Shown one piece after another: positions 57,381 to 64,000 of a stretch of 64,000 nt of DNA (positions within the stretch are counted from its first letter, which is position 1; every line of letters begins with the position of its first letter). The notes under the pieces were generated by a model. It saw only the letters and a list, made by a program, of their open reading frames with translations, searched no databases and was not told the DNA's origin. The stretch spans positions 1,116,001-1,180,000 of the forward strand of contig CAWUHX010000038.1 of assembly GCA_963922205.1 (NCBI GenBank). The letters are read 5' to 3'. This stretch comes from Romanomermis culicivorax. Its lineage: Eukaryota; Nematoda; Enoplea; Mermithida; Mermithidae. Position numbers and translations under genes: made by a program.

Positions 57381-57878
57381 TTATTGTTGCCCGCCGCCAC
57401 CATAACCGCCGTATTGGAAGCTACCACGGCGAGGGTAGGGACCACCTCGAGCTCCACGACCCCTGAGGAATCCCCCAAAAACTCCTCGAGGTTGGGCCAC
57501 ACGAGGGGGTCCGCCCATCGCCTGACCTCTATACGGTTGCGGATTAACCATCTTAAAGGGTCTACCTTGACCCTGTCCCTGACCCCAGCCCCGGCCATAT
57601 CCCCCTCCAGTTCCCCTCTGGTACGAGCCCTGAGTGGAACTTACGGAAGATACTCCTGAAGCTGAGGTAGTGGACCTACCTTGACTTTGTTGATTCGCAT
57701 ACGGTAATTTGAATACTCCAGGCTGGTGCCGACCCTGCGAGTGAGACGATTGTCGCGAGTGCTGGCTCCTAGTCCTGGATGCATCCCTAGGTTGTCTTTC
57801 CGTTAACATTGGAATCTTGAAGGGTTGCCCCTCCTCATCCTCTGCCTTCTGGAATTTACCAGAAAATTTCTGAACCAT
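57381..57878 (-). CDS. RGG/Gly-rich RNA-binding-type protein (165 codons), ORF3
   Basis: The ATG lies inside the last codons of the upstream exonuclease ORF (23-base overlap, +1 frame), so translation could be by reinitiation, leaky scanning or +1 frameshift. The first third is polar; the middle is Ser/Gln/Arg-rich (e.g. SRQSSHSQGRHQ); the last third is Gly/Arg/Tyr-rich, with GYGRGW, GQGQGQGRP, FLRGRGARGGP and a GGYGGGG terminus. Such RGG tails bind RNA and promote condensates in many cellular and viral proteins. There is no zinc knuckle. It may serve as a nucleocapsid-like partner of the ORF2 protein or, if read through, as its C-terminal tail. No known family is recognised. Confidence 0.75.
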   Translation of the reverse strand: MVQKFSGKFQKAEDEEGQPFKIPMLTERQPRDASRTRSQHSRQSSHSQGRHQPGVFKLPYANQQSQGRSTTSASGVSSVSSTQGSYQRGTGGGYGRGWGQGQGQGRPFKMVNPQPYRGQAMGGPPRVAQPRGVFGGFLRGRGARGGPYPRRGSFQYGGYGGGGQQ

Positions 57879-60800
57879 TGTCCGACAACCTTCTTTTCGC
57901 TGCCATATCTACTGCAGTTTGTTGGTGTTCCTGCATTCGGTTGGCATACGCTTCCCTGAATGCAGTACTACCTTCTCCCCGCAGGTAGATAGAATAATAT
58001 CTTTCCGTAACAAATGACTTGGCCCGTGCATCAATTGCACCAATATGTCTCGGGCCTAACTGCTGTTGTTCTAACTTTAGCAACACCATGGTACATAAGT
58101 ATCTCACGGCTGCCATCACTATTTCCGCATCAAAATGATGAAACCAATTTGGCATGAACTTGAGCCAAATATATTCCCAAATGGGCTCAGGAACGTTTAC
58201 ATGATCATACAGGAAACCACCCTGAGCATCAAAGTGATCCCCGTAGTTCTCGTAAAGCTCCTCTACTCCATTATTCACCAATGCCCAGATGATTTGGTTC
58301 CTATTATCATCTGGCATATCCTGAGCAAAAAATTCGATCACCTCCGGTGTCGAAAAATCTATCCTTCCCTTCACCAAGGGAAACTTCTTATGGACATCCC
58401 AGTAGTCTCTCAAAACAGAACTTAGGTACTCCAAAGTTACTTCCTTATCTCTACTTCTCTTGACCGATTTTGTCGGTTCCGACGTAGAGGGTTTAGAAAC
58501 AACTTTTTTCCCTGAAGCGCTGCTCTGGTCCTGCTGAGAAGTCTTATCGACCTTAGACACGGGCTTAGCCAAAGTACTTTTCGTCGTTGCACTTACCTGA
58601 GATGCAGACGATTTACTAGGTACTTTAGCCGAAGCAACCGTCGACTGCACCTGACTCGTAGAACTTTTGGTTCCAGGCATCAGGCTCGTCGGCGTAGTTC
58701 CCATCTTGGATTTGGTTGAATCCGTCAATAAAGTTGTAGATCCTGCAAACTTCAAATCCACAGACGTAGAACTCCCTGTCTGTTCTCCTTCACCATCACT
58801 GATTTCAATAACATCTTCTTCCTCTCTCTTCTTAGCCCTATTGGCCTTTCGGGTTAATTTTCGTCTTCCTAATCTTTTAATTTGATCGTCCGTACGACCT
58901 TCTGCTCTGAACTTTCTAACCTCTTCGGCGGTATACATACCTGGTATACCACCGTCCATACTTGGATCTCTGGGCGCTACTTGAACTGTCGGTGTAACCT
59001 TGCTGACCGCAGGCTGGATGACCTGCGTACTAGCGGGCTGCACCGGCAATTTCGGGATATGATAAGCAGTAGGCGGCTTGGCTGGAGCTTGCACGACTGT
59101 AGGCGCTGCCAGAGGCGTCGGCTGCGCCGTAAAACCAGCCAATACTAGTTCCAGCTGCTTCTGCTGCTGATCTAATCTCGCTTTCTGCTCCGCAAGCTGC
59201 TTAGTAAAAATCTCTTTCTGTCTCTCGATTTCCTTTTCAGCTTGCTCCCTGAGCCTTGCTTCAATTTCCTCTATTGCTGGACTTGCAGCAATCGTTATCA
59301 GATTGCTTTCATCCAACATCTGCTCTGCCCTGACATCCATTCCAGAAAGTAAACTTTCTGTCTGATCTAATAATGAAGTTACCTGTGTTTCTTGATCAGG
59401 CTGTATCAACGATTCAACAGTGACCTCATTGTCCACTTCTAAATCGTCTCCTACCTGATTCAAGTCTATGGGGGTGTTGAGGTCTGCAGGTATCACCTGT
59501 TGCTGTGCTTTCGCCGCAACAGGCTCAGCCTGCATCCCCTGCACCTGATCCAAACTACTCATATCAACTCCAGATTGTTGACTCACCGTTGTGCTTACCT
59601 CAGTGCCTGTAACCGGCACTGCTGGCTGCTTACCTGTCGGCGTCACTACAACCTTATCGCCAATATGCGTAATCGTAAAACCTGGAGCATCGGACGGCAA
59701 TATCGGCTCAAAAAATGGCGGCTCGTAACCTGCAACGTATTCCGGTTGATACGCTAAGACGCTCTTTTTCTGGTTCTCCTTCGTTGCGTCCTCACTCATA
59801 TCTATTGGGTATCGCAAACCTGGAACTCGGACAGCTATCTGGCGGAAGTAAAACCTCTGATAGCAGTACGGATTATCTTTGTACTGCGGACACTCCGCCA
59901 AATGCTTCCTTTTATCTTCCGGTCTTTGCTCCCATGACTTTGTCTTGGGCCAAAATCGGATCGGCAAAAATCCGAAACGATTTCCCCAACATGTAATAGA
60001 ATCGCCCTTGGTTGGCGTATGTACCTCTGTTACTGGAAGACTATTCAAAAATGATAAGTACTGACCGTACCTATCTCCCCTCCACAACATCTTCAAGAGT
60101 TGTTCCTTTCCCTCAGGGCTAAAGGATCTCAAATAGTTGTGGTCAAGGAGAGAGGTAAGGTACTCTTCGGCTTCCTCTCTACAAGCTGGCCAAAACAAAT
60201 GAAACGTGAGCGGAACTTTATTACACACTGACTCCAAATTCTTAAAATTGTCCTCGATCAATATTTCAGAATAAGGAGCGATATCCATACTCCAGTGTTG
60301 CCTTACGTACGAGTCTTTACCATTCGAAACTCTGACTGGTTCATACTCGTGGTAATCAACTTCCAGAGATGGTATCTCCAATAACTGCTTCGTTTCTTTC
60401 CTATACCTTAGGTAATTCTCGTATAAAACCATAGATACTGGTTCATCGAGTCTACTGAAACTCTTCCCTCGATTAACCATATCTATCACCTTGTTCATTA
60501 TTCGAGTTCTAATCTGCTTTTCCGACAAAGCTTCTTCGAACTCTTCATCCTCACTTACCGTATCATTACCGTCTACATTCTTACTTTTTTCTTTAACGGT
60601 ATAATCAGGATGAATACCCTTAGGTATACTTATGTCTCTCCCTCTCTTCGGATTTGCCTCGTAATGAGGGAAGCTGTACTCCACATAGCCTCCAAATGAG
60701 GTGTCCATTTGGGCAGCCATACGGGCATACGCTTCCTGTCTCATTACGTGGTAAATAGCCGACGACTGCGGCTCCTCTACTTCCGGACTTCCACAAAAAG

Positions 60801-62516
60801 TCTGCGGAAAATTCTCTCCATGTATCATATTAAAAAACCTGTACAACCTGTACGACATTATCTGGATTTGATCCGCTTTCATCAAATCATGCGGAAAATA
60901 CTGGAATCCGACCTCGACTTCCATAGCTAACTCATAGTGGAAAAACGCTAAGAAAACCAACAATGAGTAGTAGGCGTCCAGTGCTGAATACCTGATTTCA
61001 AACTGTGTCAACGTGTGCCTACAGAATCGTTCACGTTGCGCTCTCTGACGGAAATCGATTTGGAAATAACCAACGTCCGCCAGATACAGCTCCGTGAACA
61101 ACCCTTTCAGCTTAAATGTTTCTGGGCAAAGTCCCAACTTCCTGGACATTGCCAAAAATCTTCCGTTCAATTGATCCCCTACCTTGGCTACGTCATAATA
61201 ACGGCCATACGAAGATGCAATTCTATACTTGATCTCTGCTGTCAGATCAACATCCTGGTGATTTCTGCCTGCGCCATTAACATTCCAGACGGCAACCAGA
61301 TCTGTAACCAAGTTGTATCCAACGAGAAGCATGTCCGAATCTAAGAGCTCATGAATGAGCGTCCATTCCTTCGGCATGATTGTCGTAGTATCTACAACAA
61401 AGGTGTCTCCAGTCACCGTCGAGAAGCTAATGACTCTCGCGAACTCCTTCCCTTTTGGGTTATCAACCCCAGAAGTCGCGAAAACCTTACTGACATACTC
61501 TTGAGTAACTTTTTCGGTATCAAAACCGATAACTGGCTGTCCTCGAAACCTACTGTCCTTTAAGGTTTCGATCATCTCAGCCACCTTACCTACCTCGACC
61601 AATTTCGGTTCCGTCAGTTCCAACGGAAATCTCCCGAACGTCGTGGCAAACCATCGTTCTAATTCGCCGACTCTGACAATGCGTTTAACATTGTAGTCTA
61701 AAAAATTCAGGCGAAATGTTTACAACTTTTTAATGACAATTTTTCCCAAAGCGGACAAACATCGGTTAAATTCTACCTTCACCACAGATAGTAAGCACAA
61801 ATAGGAAAGAAGAAAAGAAAATTGCAAGCAGGGGAAAATAAGGTACCACACATATATTGGGTTAGTGTTGGCAGATAGTTAAACACAAGTGCGGCCCCGA
61901 CTTCTACCTTATACGGGAGTACACGCACAGACCACCTGCGTCTTCCATCAATCGACTGCTAGCCGTCTCAATCCAACGCCCAAAACGGCCTATCCAATCA
62001 ATAAATTAAGAATTTCCAAGAAGAAATTTGAAAATATATTTACTATTTTACCCAAAATGTGGAAATTCGTAGAAAATTAAGTAAAGATGGAATTTAGAAA
62101 TTTAAATAAATTTTGAAATTATCTACCCCTAGTCGACTAGTTGCTACACTCCACTTCTTCCCCATCACATAGACGAATTTATTCAACTCGCTATGTGTGT
62201 AGAGGAATAATGTAGTTTCGCAAAAAGTCCAAATTTTTGCGCTACGGGCAGCTTTGCCACACTTTTTCAAGTTGACAGAACAATTATGCTCCCACTAAAC
62301 TTTTACAATTGTCTAGGCCTTCGTCTAGACACCCGTGGGCTATGACATCCTGCTTTGCCCAATAAATTTTTAAATTAACTAAGTTTAAAACTTAGGTCGC
62401 TTACCATCGACTAAAAAATACCGATTGTTTTGCCGCACCTGCGGCTGTCCGTAGGTCACGTGGGGGTCCGTGACCAAATACTGCTTCGTCCGGCGTCCAT
62501 TGGGGGGCCTGGACAT
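57856..62516 (-). CDS. DEDDy 3'-5' exonuclease domain protein of the retroelement (about 1,317 aa, 2 exons), ORF2
   Basis: Exon 1 is 62,516-62,405 (ATG, 37 codons plus one base) with donor G|GTAAGC; exon 2 is 61,697-57,856 after acceptor AATTTTTTAG. The phases fit. An RNase D/WRN-type exonuclease lies at about residues 75-300: motif I FDTE (D97, E99), motif II VGYNLVTDL (D170), motif III RYSALDAYYSL (Y274, D278). All four acidic metal ligands and the motif III Tyr are present, so it is predicted active, removing nucleotides from RNA or DNA 3' ends. Then come about 450 residues of unknown fold, a long disordered Thr/Val/Gln-rich part, a Glu/Gln coiled coil at about 840-890, a Ser/Thr/Lys-rich linker, and a helical C-terminal domain of about 190 residues (DYWDVHKKFP to the end). 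Exon 2 alone has no early in-frame ATG, so splicing is probably required, as for env mRNAs. Closest cellular analogy: the MUT-7/WRN exonuclease fold. Confidence 0.8.
61698..62404 (-). other. Intron of ORF2 (707 bases)
   Basis: GTAAGC at 62,404 and TTTTTTAG at 61,700-61,698 on the minus strand. It is AT-rich with stops in all frames, unlike the flanking coding sequence. Phase 1 on both sides. Confidence 0.7.
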
Positions 62517-62983
62517 TCCTTCCGCTTCTTTTTCGAATTCTACTAATTCGGCGCTATCAATTTTCGCAAAATTTTTTAAATTTGTTTAATATGAGCTGAA
62601 AAATCGACAAATTTTCTGCTTTCGCTACTTTTTGTCTATTTTCACTCTAAAACTCAGCGGTTTTCCCAATTCTTCCAATATTCACAGAATTGGGGGGCAA
62701 CAATTAACTATTTCCTCCGAAATTAATCGGACTCGGGGAAAATTAGAATTTTGGCCGCGAAAAAGTTTTAAAAATTTAGGTTTTTGCGAAGAGTGGTTTT
62801 TTACCAAAAATTTTGAGAAATTTTAAGATTTACGCGAGGGAAAATTAAAAATACACGATAAATACGCGATAAATACATAAATAATTACAATTAATTACAA
62901 TTTGTACTTAAATACAAGATTGGGGACGAAAAAATATGGGGGGTATTCATACGCACACACACACAAAAACACAGCGCTACGCG
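62517..62983 (-). other. Spacer between integrase and ORF2
   Basis: AT-rich, non-coding, including several AAATTT-type runs and a CA-dinucleotide patch near 62,955. The ORF2 frame continues open upstream of its ATG to about 62,585 but then meets a stop. A promoter or acceptor for ORF2 mRNA may lie here; none is certain. Confidence 0.55.
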
Positions 62984-64000
62984 CTACGGCAGTTTATAAT
63001 TGTCAATTTTCGAATCTACAGTAAACTGCGTGTCCTTAGATGACACGTCGTTAGACTGCAGCCATCTGCCGGTCTCGTAGCGAAAGTGCTTTAACCTGCT
63101 CACGGATACCACCTGCTTTTTCAGCGGCTCTCTCCAGTGAGCGATTTCAAGCACATTCTCTGATAATCTCCTATTATCAGTAACAACATACGGTCCTTGC
63201 CACGGAAGACCCAGTTTTTTCTGTTTATCGACTTTCAGCAAAACCCAATCATTGACGGAATAATCATGAGCTTTTGCTTTACGGTCAAAAAACTTTTTAC
63301 TGCTCTCCGCAGCCTTCCTGATATTCTCAGCAATGGTCTCATAAGTTTCTACTAAGCTTTCGGTTAGTATATGCTTATAAGCCTCATAGTTCATTGGTAG
63401 AACTATGTTTCTAGCAACACTGATACTAATGCCAAAATTAGCCTCATGACCTCTCAATAAGGCAAATGGAGAACATCTTGTTGAGGTATGAGGTGTGGCA
63501 TTGTATGCAAAACAGATTGCAAATATCTGTCCCACTTATCTGAATCCTCTATAGCAACTTTTCGCAACTGCTTGATCAAGGTTTGGTTAAACCTTTCAAC
63601 CATTCCATTTCCTTGTGGATGGTAGGCAGTTGTGAAAATCTTCTGACACTCCAACAATTTACAGACTGACGTCATCAAATCAGCTGTAAAGCATGAACCG
63701 TTATCACTCAACAATTTCACCGGGGTTCCATGCCTGAACACAATATTCCGAAGAAAACTGTCCACAATGGTTACAGCAGATTGATCCGGGATCATTTCTG
63801 CTTCCACCCATTTTGTAAAGTAATCTTGAAATACTATCACATACGGTCTTTTCTCGCTCATGGGAGATATTCCCACAATATCTACAGAGACTATGTCAAA
63901 TGGTCCTCTAGGAATGATTGGATTCAATGGCGGAATCGTAGCCTTTCCTGGAGTCGCAATTTGACATATCGGACAAAAGCTGATCCAGCTCCGAACATCC
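62984..64000 (-). CDS. Ty3/Gypsy integrase, partial, with one frameshift
   Basis: It enters from the window edge with the end of the zinc-binding part (FCPICQIA), then the catalytic core: first D in VSVDIVG, second D in LLSDNGSCF, E in GNGMVERFNQ. The frame changes within 63,510-63,530: DKWDRYLQSV continues in the other frame as FAYNATPHTS. The change coincides with a short T-run (minus strand) and looks like a one-base loss. Downstream, the C-terminal domain has the LPWQGPYVV (GPY/F) module and ends at 62,984. Apart from the shift all key residues are present, so the copy is either newly damaged or the base is a sequencing error. RT and RNase H should lie just outside. Confidence 0.9.

Larger units (their letters stand above)
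56156..64000 (-). mobile_element. Second Ty3/Gypsy-type retroelement, 3' half, with a post-pol exonuclease module
   Basis: Reading the minus strand: integrase (64,000 to 62,984), a gap, a two-exon ORF of 1,317 codons (62,516 to 57,856), an overlapping 165-codon ORF (57,878 to 57,381), a non-coding tail, a purine tract and an LTR ending at 56,156. All parts share one orientation and are GC-richer than their surroundings. The 5' LTR, gag, PR, RT and RNase H must lie beyond 64,000. The LTR call rests on its terminal structure, because the partner is outside the window. The extra ORFs occupy the position of env in errantivirus-like elements, yet they encode an exonuclease and an RGG protein. Confidence 0.8.

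Noticed and set aside
57856..61697. Host gene unrelated to the retroelement
   Set aside because: Considered because it has an intron and a cellular-type exonuclease. Set aside because it lies between integrase and an LTR-like end in the same strand, and its end overlaps a second ORF in viral fashion. It remains the main alternative.
61889..62080. Copy of the second element's LTR between integrase and ORF2
   Set aside because: A short GCGGCCCCGACT word resembles the LTR, but the terminal TGTTATGCAG and CTGCCTAACA sequences and the rest are absent.
1..64000. tRNA, rRNA or other structured RNA genes
   Set aside because: I found no cloverleaf with A and B boxes and no rRNA-like sequence by eye; a covariance-model scan would be needed to exclude small RNAs.

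Overview
The window looks like AT-rich, repeat-laden nematode nuclear DNA. The evidence is runs of GCCTAA, which is the complement of the nematode telomere unit TTAGGC; short T-rich 3' splice sites of the TTTTCAG type; many TACTGTA-type words; and a biogenic-amine receptor gene split by introns of 65 to about 1,760 bases. Nothing looks bacterial and I found no tRNA or rRNA gene. I cannot name the species.

Layout. Bases 1-17,500 hold no gene I can defend. They carry scattered copies of a small TA-flanked inverted-repeat element (MITE) and several foldback structures: a GGCGCC-rich one with telomere-like tracts at 1.7-2.7 kb, and one with about 675-base arms at 13.6-15.9 kb. Bases 17,516-33,712 are a complete, young, unusually large (16.2 kb) Ty3/Gypsy-type LTR retroelement. 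Its 1,447-base LTRs are nearly identical, it is flanked by a CATT duplication, and it sits inside an older foldback. Its single 3,046-codon frame reads Gag, then a glycoprotein-like (Env-like) segment, then two retropepsin domains, then RT, RNase H and integrase. A second, protein-like frame overlaps it between Gag and the Env-like part. The 3.6 kb leader contains two periodic arrays, one of them a 66-base array of TGACGTCA-like sites.

Bases 33.7-40.3 kb are non-coding with two more foldbacks. Bases 40,364-47,511 (minus strand) are a six-exon gene for an alpha1-adrenergic-like (octopamine-family) GPCR. The exon phases all fit and predict 550 residues; its introns are full of repeats. Bases 47.5-56.1 kb are non-coding with more MITEs and one foldback.

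Bases 56,156-64,000 (minus strand) are the 3' half of a second Gypsy-type element. It shows integrase with one frameshift, running off the window edge, then a two-exon ORF of about 1,317 codons carrying an intact DEDDy (RNase D/WRN-type) 3'-5' exonuclease domain, then an overlapping 165-codon RGG/Gly-rich ORF, then a purine-rich tract and a 563-base LTR. A cellular-type exonuclease plus an RNA-binding-type protein in the position normally used for env is the most novel-looking system here. The Gag-Env-Pol fusion of the first element is the other.
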